Positions 23,293-36,050 of a stretch of 64,000 nucleotides of DNA are shown here, in pieces (within the stretch, counting starts at the first letter, position 1; each line of letters opens with the position of its first letter). The position numbers and the translations under genes were made by a program. Origin of the DNA: Tethya wilhelma (lineage: Eukaryota; Porifera; Demospongiae; Tethyida; Tethyidae). Below the pieces are notes generated by a model. It saw only the letters and a list, made by a program, of their open reading frames with translations. It had not been told where the DNA came from and did not search any database. Location: positions 6,657,427-6,721,426 of the forward strand of contig CAXIPT010000002.1 in NCBI GenBank assembly GCA_964030475.1, given 5' to 3'.

Positions 23293-23871
23293 TTTATAGG
23301 ACTAGTAAATACAATGTTAACTAACTAACTAACTCTTAATTATTAACATAATTCATGCTGCTATAATAATTGAATATTAGGATAGTTTGCTATGCAAAGT
23401 TCGGTGTTAAGAATAATAACAAGTCTTAAAATAACTGCATGGCAATTAAGGTCTTTGTGGTTGTTTTGTATATAAACTTTCTACATACATATGAATAATT
23501 TCTACATCAATTCTGTTATTGTAATGAATGAGTCTTAAAAATTTTTATCAAGGATAGTTTTCACTGCATAACTTACTTTTCTGATAAATAATGCAATGAT
23601 GAAATTCTAACGATTAACTATAATGATCTTTCACTTTCTAATTCATACCATTCCAATTACTATACTGTGGCCAACAATTATATTATAAGAAATAAACAAG
23701 CTTAAATAGCAATTCATATATCTATATACATAAAATACATCACAACAACTAATCAGAGATTCACGGTAGTCACAAGACCATGAATAAACATTAAATTGAC
23801 AAAATTATTATAATTAATTGACAAAAGTCAGCTATAATATTAATATATTGTAAGACCAGTCGGAGAGGTGT
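23293..23871. other. AT-rich spacer between beta-helix genes
   Basis: No gene or distinctive repeat is seen beyond a short (CTAA)n run near 23319-23333. Confidence 0.6.
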
Positions 23872-25440
23872 ATGATCAAGACAATGAACATGTTATGTGC
23901 ATCTCTCACTTTGCTAGTTCTTCTATCACTGGCAAATAGTATAGTCAATGCAGGACAGACTACCTCACAGTGTAACAGCAAGAGTACAACAGGTATTCCC
24001 CAGGACAATCCAGTTGCAACTCTCTATGGAAATGGAACCTATCCCTGGGCTGATTCAATGGTCAACTGGAGCTGTGTGTACAATGTCAAAGACTATGGAG
24101 GCTCATTTGAAACGGCTCAAAAGGCTGCTCTTACTGGAGGAGGTGGGGTGATATACTTTCCTGCTGGATCTTACTCCTTTAAAGACAACATCATGATTGA
24201 GAGTAACATTGTCATCAGAGGAGAGCCTGTTAAAGATATGGCAAAGAAAGGAACATCTCCAGGATCTTTGTCACCAAAGACTGTATTCAAGTGTACGTTT
24301 GGGAGTCATATTGGTCTATTCAACAATGATCCAAAGGGATCAAACTTTGGTATCATAAATGTTGAACTAGATGGATGTGCAGTCATGTTTTGGCCTGGAT
24401 TGAAATCTAATTCCACTAACTTTAAGGGATACTGGTACTCAGCAGAAGACGTGATAGGAATGGGTGAAAACAAAGTTGTATTGGGAAATAAGATCCATGA
24501 TGTGACCTACCAGCATCCAGACCCGGAAACAATGAATGGTATAATATGGCCATTCTCGTTTAGCACTGCTATTGCCTGCTATAGTGACAAAAATGCTCTA
24601 GTAGCAAATAATCTTATTTCTAAGTCACAGACAACAATGAAGACAACAGTTACACTGGATGGCGACAAAATGACAGTTCCTTATCTCACTGATAATCGCT
24701 ATGGGATTGACATCAACCAACTTCTGCTAGGTGCTGTAATAGTCAAATACCAAGGACACCAATGCCCTCCAAGTATGGGAACACTCACACCAAAATGTGC
24801 ACCATGGTTTTTTAGACAGGGTTTGGTAATTCGAGACAACTATGTGTACATGAATGGACGTGTTGGAGTGAGTTGGAGTGGAGGGGGAGATGGAAAAACA
24901 GTTGGATCAGGCACTTTAGTGTACAACAACCACGTTGAAGTGGCTGCTGGTACTACTTGTTGGTCTCATAATGGTGTTAAGAAGATGACAGGTCATGATA
25001 CAAATGAAAATCGAGGTTATGATCAAAAAGGGTATGAGAACAACGTAACTATGAACACAGGACACATCAACAGACAGAAAGCTGCTGATACACAATACCT
25101 GACAGTCGATGGAGAGGGAATTTTGCAACAAGCATGGATGGGAAATGATGGAATTCGTAACTTGTGGTACAAGAATGACCTGTCTGGTGGAAGCACTGGA
25201 TACCTAGTATATTACAAACTTTACAATGTGGAGTACAACCAAATCATAGTAAGTATTAAACTTATAAATAAATTTAATTTCTTTTGTATGTACTATAATT
25301 TTGATGCATCTGGCATTTACAATTTTTAGGGAAATACAGCTGCTAAGAACTTTTTTGTAGGTGTTGTAACTGATGCTGAACACAGTAATGTGAAGAACAA
25401 TCTCTGCCGAGACAATACCCCAAAGTGTAAAGGAATGTAG
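23872..25440 (+). CDS. secreted pectate-lyase-like right-handed beta-helix protein, copy C
   Basis: Exon 1 (23872-25248) and exon 2 (25330-25440) are separated by an 81-bp phase-0 intron ending TTTTTAG, giving 495 residues. The signal peptide starts MIKTMNMLCASLTLLVLL. The body parallels copy B: N-terminal beta-helix cap with YPWADSMVNWSCVYNVKDYGG, GVIYFPAGSYSF, long Asn/Gly-rich rungs, and a Cys-containing C-terminal exon ending CKGM. Small differences (YWYSAEDVIG against YWWEAEDVIG; HINRQKAADTQYL) could alter the binding groove. The exon-1 frame stays open 27 codons into the intron, so an unspliced reading would give a false C terminus. Family as for copy B; substrate unknown. Confidence 0.8.
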
Positions 25441-26115
25441 TGCACTTAGTATAGATCCCCTGTTATAATGCTAGTTTAAAATTAGAGTATTGTATACGAT
25501 ATTTTTTTACAAAAATTCAATAATACTTTAAGTCATCTATAGGCAGCTTTAAAATATTTTCTATTGAGTTATGAAAAAAGTTATTCATGTGTAGATATGA
25601 GGTAATGCAACGTATCCAGCATTTATATGACTTAGACATAGACACACCTTTCTAAATCTCCAGCACTGCATGGCCAAAATTTAATATGAACTTAGATGAC
25701 ATACTGGCACCAAATATCGCAACTGGTCTTGAAATTATAATGCATGTTTATGCCACATAATTATGGCTGTAGTGGAAGTCAGCTCTCATTTTGTTTTATT
25801 GCAAGAGACGAAGCTTAATGCCTATAGAGCCTAGCTGAAACTGTGTGCTGCATGCTTCTTAATTCCAGTGCACGATACCATTAAATTTACACAATGGCTG
25901 CATGTAGTCAAGTCAACACATAGTCATTTGGTTAAGAATAAGATTATTAACTAAAGGTAATATTATTCATACCTATACATCATTAATTTTTATGATCACA
26001 CCATACAATGGTTTGGGAATATTATTCACAGTAGTCATGTGCAAGTCCATTAAGTGTTTAAGTACAACTTAGTTACATAGATTTGAGAATACAATAATTA
26101 ATTACTCGGACAAAT
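25441..26115. other. AT-rich spacer
   Basis: I see no gene, structured repeat or RNA gene here. Confidence 0.55.
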
Positions 26116-26308
26116 ATGAATTCTAAAGTTCTAGAGAATGTAAAATTTAATGTACTTTTCATTCTAATTGCACTGATACATAATGTAGCCAGCGCAGCGA
26201 GAAGTCTAGAGTGCAACAGCAAGAGTACAGGCACTCCTCAAGACAACCCAATTGCAACTCTCTATGGAAATGGAACCTATCCCTGGGCAGATTCAATGGT
26301 CAACTGGA
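26116..26308 (+). pseudogene. 5' fragment of a fourth beta-helix gene, cut at an N
   Basis: It encodes a signal peptide (MNSKVLENVKFNVLFILIAL) and the conserved start through YPWADSMVNW, then stops at the single N at 26309. Sequence after the N matches spacer found upstream of copy B, not gene body. The fragment is therefore either a real gene interrupted by an assembly join or a genuine truncation. The leader differs from the other copies, so it is a distinct paralogue. Confidence 0.7.
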
Positions 26309-26461
26309 NTGAAGTAATGTATTGTTAAAGAATTATTACCCAAACATCATAAGATTTCAATTAGTTTGACTGGTTGACCTAGGCCTTAATAGCGTTGAGC
26401 TATGTCTAACAGTGCTTAAATCCACCCATGCATGGTAGGAAATGACACAAAACATGAACAC

Positions 26462-26580
26462 TTATATCACTCGTGTATTGGAATTTATCCGGTTTGAAGC
26501 ATTCAACCCTTAGGCGCTTCGATCGCACCCTCATGTTTCATACTTCAAACTGGATGCATCCCTCACATGCATGATATAAC
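26462..26580. repeat. short foldback palindrome (about 118 bp)
   Basis: Two imperfect inverted arms of about 58 bases meet at CGATCG (26520-26525). Matching blocks include TTATATCA, ATCC.GTTTGAAG and GCG..CGATCG on the left against their complements on the right. It has the look of a small MITE. Confidence 0.65.
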
Positions 26581-26688
26581 TATTAGGTATTATTATTGGG
26601 TTTTTTTTAATTCCGTGTTTTGTGGTCTGTCTTCTATGACACAATATGCATAGAAGTTACTGTAAATTTTTTGTGTTTGTATTTGAAG

Positions 26689-26922
26689 GAATTTCTGCTG
26701 ATGTCAGTACTTTGTCTATGAATAAGGAACTAGATGGCCCACCTCACTGTCTGTGTAGCTTAGCCAGTTTAGCAATCCTCCTCTGTGTTGTCAACGTTCT
26801 GGTGGCATTTGTAGCTCTGGTGTTGTTATGTATCAAAGAAGCTGACTGTGAGATGGTTTATGACTCAAAAACAGCTCACAATGTATGTGCTCCTGTACCA
26901 ACAAGTGCTCTCAAATTGCAAT
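26689..26922 (+). CDS. isolated exon-like segment encoding a transmembrane helix
   Basis: An open frame lies between a good acceptor (TTTGTATTTGAAG/GAATT) and a consensus donor (CAAT/GTAAGT). It encodes a Cys-rich stretch, then the hydrophobic run LAILLCVVNVLVAFVALVLL and about 35 further residues with Cys. If translation instead began at the in-frame ATG at 26646 this would be a type II membrane protein. I could not find a partner exon, and the family is not recognised. Confidence 0.35.
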
Positions 26923-27636
26923 GTAAGTAAAGCCTAGTTCAAGTTCTAGCACGTTTACCATAATTATATCTGATGAAGAATTTTTAAAAGAAAATGAACA
27001 TTTCGAGTAATCAAAGCCTTTGATGCCATTATGTGCTAAGTAGTGTTAAGCAATTCTTACACTAATTTGCACTTAATGGATCAAAAAAAAACAAAACATG
27101 GTAGCCTACTCTGTATGTTGACCAAGATGTCCCCATGCATTATACCTTAAAAACTACTTATGTTATCAACCTTCATTAATTTTTTTGAAACTATGTCGAG
27201 TGGATCTTTATATGCATCACTCTATTAAAGCCGGAGTATTTTGATATTATCATTCAAGTTGCAAGTCAGAAATGAATATCGACACCATTTTGAACCCGTT
27301 TAGTATACAGTACAGTTAGCATATGGAATGCTATTTGTTGCTAGTTACTCAATCATGCAATTAACTTAGGTGCTATTGCACAGAAGTGGCAAATTTTTAA
27401 TTAAAAAGGGCCCAAAAATCAATACTGAAATTTCATAGGTTAAAAATACGTCATTGGAATGCAATTTGTGCCTACGGTCTCCTTTTTTGCATTGACAACA
27501 TATACATTATGGCTTCGCTACACGGTGTAAATTACTATGCCTTAAACTTCTATGCAATATATAGCACTGTTATGCCAATTAAAATTTGGGTCTCTATACC
27601 TCTGCCATAGATGTCACAGAACACAGAATCACTTTA
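26923..27636. other. spacer without a recognisable feature
   Basis: No open frame with domains, tandem repeat or RNA gene is seen before the foldback arm starting at 27637. Confidence 0.5.
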
Positions 27637-28654
27637 TCATACGTACGGTAGTACGTATAGTAGGAATGGGCCGACTGTCCCATAGACACAATACAAAATG
27701 TTGGTCACTATAAAAATCTACTCAAACAAAAAATAACCTTCAAAGTTGCTGAGAGGCTCTTACTGACAGATTACCAACTGCATGCAAGGCCCAAAACTCA
27801 CAAAAACTTTCCTTAGCACTCGTAGAGAGTGCCAGTGGGAAGCCACCATAGTGCCATTTTTTGTTCTCTACGTACTTACGTACTTCCTAACTGACTTACT
27901 TGAAAAGGATTTCCAGAGAACCAGAATGTGTTGAGCCAACTTTGACAGCACAAAGTAAGTTCTTTTCATGGGTAGTACATTCCTTTATACTCATTTCAAT
28001 CTCAAACATGCCTAAACAAAAACTAGAAAGCTTTGAAACTTAGTGTATAAATTCACGTACTACAATGCAGCCCTCTTTGAGAGTTCAAAGGTCATCATTA
28101 TCTCTCCACGTGGCATTATTATATGCGCATGCGCATTAGCCTCTTCAGCAGAATGCAGTGCATGTAGCTGCCACTCAAGCTTTTTGTAGAGACTAACCAG
28201 TCTCTAATAGTCTCCACACTGTAGTGTTGAAAAAAGTGAATAAACAAGTAGTAAAAATTTCAAAAAAATAAGTAGTGTAGGAATGGGCAGTGCGGTAAAA
28301 AGTATTGGAACAAGGCATGTCTCAATTTCGGCACATGACTACTTCATTTTTTATACCTAACTTTTCCCTGGCCAGCAGTCCAATTTAAGTTACCTGTCTG
28401 TTATATAGTCAACTACTTAGCCAACTGATTAGTAGGAACTGAAATTGAACTGAATTGAATGCAATAATAAGCTGTGGTATTATACTATTGTACAGATCAT
28501 TGCATTCGCGACACTGAGGATCCGGATCAAGATTAAAAATGAAGTAGTCATGTGCCGAAATTGAGACATGCCTTGTTCCAATACTTTTTACCGCACTGCC
28601 CATTCCTACACTACTTATTTTTTTGAAATTTTTACTACTTGTTTATTCACTTTT
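27637..28654. mobile_element. foldback element, copy 1 (right arm truncated)
   Basis: The left arm (27637 to about 28353) starts TCATACGTACGGTAGTACGT and ends near GACTACTTCATTTTT. A core of about 180 bp (28354-28534) follows. Only 120 bp of the inverted right arm remain (28535-28654). In this copy the core phrase resembling CTGGCCAGCAGTCC lies next to the left arm. It carries no transposase-like frame. Confidence 0.8.
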
Positions 28655-30351
28655 CATCGTGTCTGATCTGATGGATGCAAATCATGCAATTGAGCAGACT
28701 GCACTTCTGCTCTAAATTGAGCACACCATGCAGCCTTTTCGGCACTGCCACATGACCTGTACTCCCCAAATAAAGACCATTTCCTATGTCTGCATGCTTC
28801 GGCAAGTGATTGGAATGCCCAATTGGAATGGCTGATTACTTCAGTGATTTACTTTGGTGATTTGCTTAGCTGTTAGTGGTTTGGTTCGGTAACCCTCTCA
28901 GCCACTGTATATAATAGAGAAATCAAGTCTACAGAAAGCCGTTAATTTTATCACACAAGCGGAAAATGAGATTAATTATTTACCACAGTCATCCGGTGTA
29001 TTACTGACAATTTGTGATTAATAAATATCGTTATACCGGGTAACCCATGAGGCTCTGAGCACTAATATTCATGAGCGCATGGCTCTACTGGACTAATGTG
29101 GTTACCAGTACAAACAGCCACTTGACCTCAGAGCACTTCTGAAGGTTCTTCCCAGAAAGACGCATTAAATGCCAGGTGCTTTTTTACCATGCACTATTGT
29201 GTACTACTGCGCACGCCTTTCAAGTTGGTGTTATAACTCCAATCGTTGTCAGTCATTTCCATTTCGCATATCTTCACCTTATGAGTCCCTATTCAATCCA
29301 TATGAAGAGGCTACGTTAAGGCAATATATAGGAATGAAATACTGTGGTCTGGAATTTCAGAATCTTCCAGTACTAATTTGCCCAAAATTCAAAGTCGCAT
29401 GACAATACAAATCTACTGGATTCTGTGCGAAAAAGTTTGTAAGTTAAGAAGTACTTGGATAAGCTACCTGCATGCCCAGTAGACTGTATACAGCTAGCTA
29501 TTTGGTAAAAGGGTTCATTCTATGGTCTGCCGTACTACATATCAAAATGTTAAACTGCCAAGTTAGTGGTGATATCAATCAACCACTTTTTTGTTAAATA
29601 GAAACCTAGCTGTGCATCTTGGCCCATCTTAGAGCATATACTATTACTACCTTTGGTATAAGCTTCAGAGTCTAATAATATTCACAGCATGCTCATGCAG
29701 TACTGATTTGCCCACAATATATTCCTAATAATTATATTGGAATTTTTTTCTTGATACTGAATGACCAAATCACTTGGTCAATAGTTATTCAATTGGCATT
29801 AAAATTAGGTCATAATAATTATATGTCATCTCTTTGGCTTTCATAAACTAGCAAATTATGAATAATTAATTAGACGGTAGGCTTCCATGGTTGATAAGGC
29901 AACAATATTTTGTACAGTGCATGATAATTAACATAATCCCCCTGGCGTGTGTCTTGAAACATATGTCTTAATTAGAGATATTCAATATTTTCTATTAAAT
30001 GCACACTATCTGAACCCTTCTTCTCAGCTATAGCTATCTTATGAATGGTACGATAAATTTCACCCCCTATAATAATAATTATATTGTAGTTTGTGATGTT
30101 ACAAACCTTTTGTCAAGTTTTAGTTGCCATAGCAACGGGGAAAGCCTACAACCTAATTAATAATTCATGTTTTAGGAATTGTGCTGAAATTTTAATTTTC
30201 CCATGAATATTAATTATCCGATATTACAGAACATGTAATACAAAGCTCACATTTTATAAAGATCTTCATCCTAAATAACAGTATATCTTGTCAATTTTAT
30301 TTTTATTTTTCAATTTTGCTTGATTTGCCAAAAGACCTGCAGACCCAGGCC
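28655..30351. other. gene-poor spacer
   Basis: No supported gene is visible. A 77-codon plus-strand frame at 29169-29402 and a 60-codon minus-strand frame near 28650-28840 have no recognisable features. The sequence is mostly AT-rich single-copy DNA. Confidence 0.45.
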
Positions 30352-30509
30352 TTAAGTGAGCAGTGTCTGCACACACTGAGCTCTGCCATCTATTCTGACA
30401 CACTCAAAACCTTCGTCGCATTCTATCTGACTGCAATCTCGAGGTATAGCACACACCACTCCCTCTCGTAATCGCCTGTTACGACACACCGAGTGTTGGC
30501 CAGAGACGC
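30352..30509 (-). CDS. possible terminal exon encoding a Cys-rich module
   Basis: On the minus strand an acceptor (CAATTCTAG/GCGTC) opens a frame that runs to a TAA at 30352. It contains CAIPRDCSQIECDEGFECV followed by a further Cys. The Cys spacing resembles small disulphide-rich extracellular modules. Upstream exons would lie at higher coordinates, across the minisatellite and the N at 30915, and were not found. Confidence 0.35.
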
Positions 30510-30610
30510 CTAGAATTGTCCATTAATTCTTAAGAATTCCCAAGTTATAGAAGAACATATGATCATATGCATTGCATATATCTAAATAGGTCACTGTTAA
30601 ACCTCTGTAT

Positions 30611-30914
30611 CCAAGTATGGAAGGATTCCCACTTTCAGTGTCCCAGTACCATCCCGGGTATGTCCCAGGACTATCCACACATAGCTACCCCTGTGTCCAA
30701 GTATCTTAGGATTCCCATGTACAGTGTCCCGGTACCATCCCGGGTATGTCCCAGGACTATCCACACATAGCTACCCCTGTGTCCAAGTATCTTCCCGGTA
30801 CCATCCCGGGTATGTCCCAGGACTATCCACACATAACTGATCCCTGTGTCCAAGTATCTTAGGATTCCCATGTACAGTGTCCCGGTACCATCCCGGGTAT
30901 GTCCCAGGACTATC
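30611..30914. repeat. minisatellite of 86-bp units ending at an N
   Basis: Units start with CCAAGTAT at 30611, 30697, 30783 and 30850. The third is shortened by about 20 bases. Each has GTACCATCCCGGGTATGTCC. The array runs straight into the N at 30915, so its true length is probably greater than shown. Confidence 0.9.
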
Positions 30915-30915
30915 N

Positions 30916-31854
30916 AAATGGCAAGCAAGAGCTCAAGAAGGTTCTCTCATCTCAAAAACAAATTAAGGCACATCAAAAGCGGCACGGAAAAAAACTGATG
31001 CTACCACAGTAGCTCCAGCTAGCATCACTCTCTCTACCTGAGATCTTCGACTTTGATTCTACTCTCACAATGGCGCAGCTGCTTCCACCGCCTACCGAAG
31101 CTGAATATGTAATAGTGGAAAGTTCCTAAGCCGTTCTAGCAGTGATATCAAACAACACATGCATAGTTTGACAAGTGCTTACTCACGCCGGTACTTCAGT
31201 TACTCACCTGGTTGACACCAAGCATTGATGCATTGGGTATAATTGATGGGTGCAATCTCAAAGCTATTCTGAGCTGAGAAGTCGCCCCTCTGAATGCAAA
31301 GAATGCACAGCGCGATAAACAAAATGCACGTGAGCTCTACAGATGCTCCGTTAATGTCACATGATATAAAGGTGAGAGCGAGCGTTAATTAGAAAAAACG
31401 CTAAATGGCTCGCATTGCTTTGTAAGGTGAGTTTTGTTTCCAATAAGAGCAGCAATTGAAGCACCTTTTATAATGTTATGAGCAGATTCGTCTAAGTACT
31501 GTCCAATTTGCATTTTCTGTTCATGAGTTATTTGCGCAAAAGTGAGTGCAAACTCAGCTCAGACAGAGCGGTATAAGTGACAAAAGCCTAAGTGTTTTGC
31601 AAGACTCTACACATAAAATTTAGATAATTTCGATTCAAGTTTACCAAACGACCTGTGTTTTGTGTTTGTTACTAAATTATCTAAAGAACCGCAGCTCTAA
31701 ATGGAACATACTTACGAAGTGCCTCAGTTTTTGCAAGCTTTGGAAGTAGAGTTTTGCAAAATTGGTTGAAGTTCGTAAAATGCAAATGCAACCAATTATA
31801 AAGTTTAATTATAACATTTTCTGTGTGTAATCGCAATTTCATGTCATTGTGGTA
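30916..31854. other. spacer between minisatellite and foldback element
   Basis: No gene could be supported. Short ATG-initiated frames near 30918 and 31071 end within about 25 codons. Confidence 0.45.
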
Positions 31855-34556
31855 TCATACGTACGGTAGTACGTATAGTAGGAATGGGCCGACTGTCCCA
31901 TAGACACAATACAAAATGTTGGTCACTATAAAAATCTACTCAAACAAAAAATAACCTTCAAAGTTGCTGAGAGGCTCTTGCTGACAGATTACCAACTGCA
32001 TGCAAGGCCTAAAACTCACAAAAACTTTCCTTAGCACTCGTAGAGAGTGCCAGTGGGAAGCCACCATAGTGTCATTTTTTGTTCTCTAACGTACTTACGT
32101 ACGTACTTACGTACTTACGTACTTCCTAACTGACTTACTTGAAAAGGATTTCCAGAGAACCAGAATGTGTTGAGCCAACTTTGACAGCACAAAGTAAATT
32201 CTTTTCATGGGTACTACATTCCTTGATACTCGTTTTGATCATAAACATGCCTAAACAAAAACTAGAAAGCTTTGAAACTTAGTGTATAAATTCACGTACT
32301 ACAATGCAGCCCTCTTTGAGAGTTCAAAGGTCATCATTATCTATCCACGTGGCATTATTATATGCGCATGCGCATTAGCCTCTTCAGCAGAATGCAGTTC
32401 ATGTAGCTGCCACTCAAGCTTTTTGTAGGGACTAACCAGTCTCTAATAGTCTCCACACTGTAGTGTTGAAAAAAGTGAATGAACAAGTAGTAAAAATTTC
32501 AAAAAAATAAGTAGTGTAGGAATGGGCAGTGCGGTAAAAAGTATTGGAACAAGGCATGTCTCAATTTCGGCACATGACTACTTCATTTTTATTAATTCTT
32601 GATGCCTTGTAAGGATCCTATAAGTGTCATAAATGCAATGATCAGTACAATATTATATAGTGCCATGCATTATGCATAGCTTATTAACCCTAGGCGCGCG
32701 CATGCGCGTGGAGGGTTATAGTAGTCGTTTTGTCTGTCTGTCCGTCCGTTTGTTTGTTCACTCTATATCTCAAGAACAACAGTTCTACTTGCCAAAATCA
32801 ACATGCTAATAGGGATTAATCGTGATTATCTAAAAAAATTACACGTAGCATTTAACAAAAACCTGTAGTTCCTGAGATCTGAGGCTTTTCCAGCTTCTCT
32901 GAGCGTTTGACTTTGAGGCCACACCCCCAATATTTTAGTCACACCTACATTAGACCACGTGTACTGTGCGTTATTTAGAAATACAGTTGACTGATCAGGA
33001 CTGAATCTACTCTGTTTAGTCTATGTCAATGGCCAGAACAGGGAACAATTAAGGAGTTGACTGTCATGTAAGGTATTAAGTGGAGCTTAGAGTTTATTAG
33101 CATTATCTAACTGCTTACACATTCAGGGTAGGTTTCTAATTTCTACTAGTCACTCAGTAGCCTGTACTGATAAGCATTGAATGACACAGTTATTAAGCTT
33201 GGCCAGGTTTTCCATGTTTTCAGTCTGCATGGCCATCAGTAGGTCTGATAGACATGCCATATATAGTTTGGACTATATGCTTCTACAGTGCAGGGTGCAG
33301 TATAAGTGGCTTCCTTGCAACACTTGATCCAAATCCGCAGGCGTTACCTAGTAAGCTTCGTGTGGCTGTTTTTTTGTAGTACTGAAATGTAGCCTGCACA
33401 GTGTAGTCATAGTCATGATGGTTGATTCACAAAACATTATTTGGTTTGGTTCCAGTGAATCAACATATAAGACTTTTTTTCTTAACAAAAAAACACCTTT
33501 GTAAGAATTAACAATTCGTGCACAGTCTTAAAATTTGAAGCACATTTGAATGTGACTCTATGCATTTGTGGTGAGACTAAATCTTCATTTCGTATACAAA
33601 GTCTTCCGAGTTTCATGCAGATGGTATGATGAATTAAGCCATTTGATAGCGGTGGCATTAAACACAATACTCATATGCATAACTATAGTTGTTAGACTGT
33701 GCCGAGGGTTGTGCACCATCGGTGCTTTCATTGTAGTGGTTCAAATTTCTACTATAATTAGTAGGCTAAGCAGTGGAGCAAACTATAGCAAACAGGTAAC
33801 TGGGCTGCCAGCCAAGAGTTGGGTATAAAAAAATGAAGTAGTCATATGCCGAAATTGAGACACGCCTTGTTCCAATACTTTTTACTGCACTGCCCATTCC
33901 TACACTACTAATTTTTTTGAAATTTTTACTACTTGTTCATTCACTTTTTTCAACACTACAGTGGGGAGACTACCAGAGACTGATTAGTCTATACAAAAAG
34001 CTTGAGTAGTAGACCCTCATGTACTTCATAATGCTGGAAAAGGCAAATGAGTAATGCGCATGCGCATAATAATGCCACGTGGATAATGACCTCTGAACTC
34101 TACCTACAAAGATGGCTGAATTGTAGTACGTGAATTTATACACTAAGTTTCAGACCTTTCTAGTTTTTGTTTAGGCTTATTTGTGATGAAAACGAGTATC
34201 TAGGAATGTAGTACCTATGAAAAGAACTTACTTTGTGCTGTCAAAGTCGGCTCAACACATTCTGGTTCTCTGGAAATCCTTTTCAAGTAAGTCAGTTACA
34301 GTTAGGAAGTAAGTAAGTACGTTAGCAGAACAAAAATGGCACTATGGTGGCTTCCCACTAGCGCTCTCCAAGAGTGCCGAGGAAAGTTTTTGTGAGTTTT
34401 AGGTCTTGCAGGCAATTGATAATATGTCAGTGAGAGCCTCTGAGCAAGTTTGAAGGTTTAATTTTGTTTTGCTAGATTTTTATGATCATAAACATTTTGT
34501 ATTGTGTCTATGGGACATTCGGCCCATTCCTACTATACGTACTATCGTACGTATGA
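31855..34556. mobile_element. foldback element, copy 2 (both arms complete)
   Basis: The left arm (31855-32590) and right arm (33827-34556) are inverted copies of about 730 bp, each ending with TCATACGTAC... / ...GTACGTATGA. The interior is about 1.24 kb. Its edges match the core of about 190 bp seen in copies 1 and 3, and about 1 kb between them (about 32650-33640) looks like a secondary insertion. No transposase frame is present, so the element is non-autonomous. Confidence 0.85.
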
Positions 34557-34669
34557 TGTCATGCAGACTAGGCACTAGGATATTGGCAGGGCCGGGGAGA
34601 TCATTTCAGGTCGGCACTACAACTTTCTGCTCTAACATCTCACTGGTATCGATGGATGTTTGCAAAAAC

Positions 34670-34701
<32 letters not shown>

Positions 34702-35479
34702 AACAAATAAAGGAGTCGTAGTCATGCAGAGGCTTCAGGTCACTCTACAAAAAAATTTCTTCATCAATTCCTATACAAGATGAAAACACGAAAAAATTTT
34801 GCCATTAAAATTTCCTGTTGTATACAGAGTAATTGTTATAGGCGAAAATTTTGACAGTCAAAAACCTCACTGTTTAGTCTACAGATCATGATAACTAAAC
34901 ATTGAATTGTGCATACACATGCAGTGTAGTATAAACGTACATACAACACTGATGCACGCAAATTCAAATTAATTTTCATGGATTCCAAGCATCTGCTGTA
35001 CTTCTGCTGTGCATGCAGTTCACTGATAACAAACAACACACATCTAAATTTAAAATCAGCACTTTAAGCCGGGCCTCGAGATCTGCTGTATTTCTAGACT
35101 GGGGTACATGCATGTACACTAAGTGCAATGTACTTGGTACGCTTCAAGGTTACATTCATAATTCTGGCAAAGATCATTGCAAGTCTGGGCACCCGGGCAA
35201 AGATCATCTCAGTAAAAATGCACAATCTAAATGGTTCCAAAAAGTAAAGAGACACAGAATAATGCACATTATATGCACGGCATGCATGATCGATGGGTGC
35301 GGTTTTGAAGCTGTAAGCATTCAGAGATACATGAAAGTTTCATATCTCAGAAACAATGTAAACATTTCTTTATAAGATTCTATGCATGCCAAATCAAGAC
35401 AATTTCAATTATTAATGAGTGTACATAATGTACTTTCCATTTTGTCAATGGAGCTACTGTTCTTTTTAGACAATTTAGT

Positions 35480-35570
<91 letters not shown>
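34557..35570. repeat. left copy of a 0.9-1.0 kb inverted repeat
   Basis: This segment recurs as its reverse complement at about 42135-43167 with only scattered differences. It includes a (CAAAA)n tract near 34672-34706 and ends in a CA microsatellite (35480-35570) next to the N at 35571. Its outer end abuts the foldback element. Confidence 0.85.
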
Positions 35571-35571
35571 N

Positions 35572-35982
35572 GCTAGACACAAGCATGCAGTCAAGTTCTG
35601 AACAATATTCACTGTATAGACATGATTATTAATTCTTTTGTGTTGTTCTTGCTTGTACGTTTTATCTGAAATCAAAATAAACATGACAAGCAGTGCTGTA
35701 TTAGTGAACTTGGATGATACAATGGTGTTTGAATATTTCTCTCACATTTATCAGATTCCCAACGGTCAAAGTTTGAGAGTTCTGTTCTAATAATTAAGCT
35801 TGGCAAAATTAGGAATGTCCAGTGATTTCTGGCAATGATCTAGATTTACAATCATGCCTGTTATATAATATGCAAGGTTATCATCACTTCAGACTGTACA
35901 CACGCACTATATATGTATACACGTATATATGCACAGACACATGCATGCATTCGTATATGCATAACATTATACACCCGTACAC

Positions 35983-36050
<68 letters not shown>

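Noticed and set aside
29169..29402. 77-codon frame starting MPGAFLPCTI
   Set aside because: No signal, domain, splice site or paralogue supports it.
34836..35375. Frames repeated at 42456-42828
   Set aside because: They are shared only because the DNA is an inverted repeat; they have no protein-like features.
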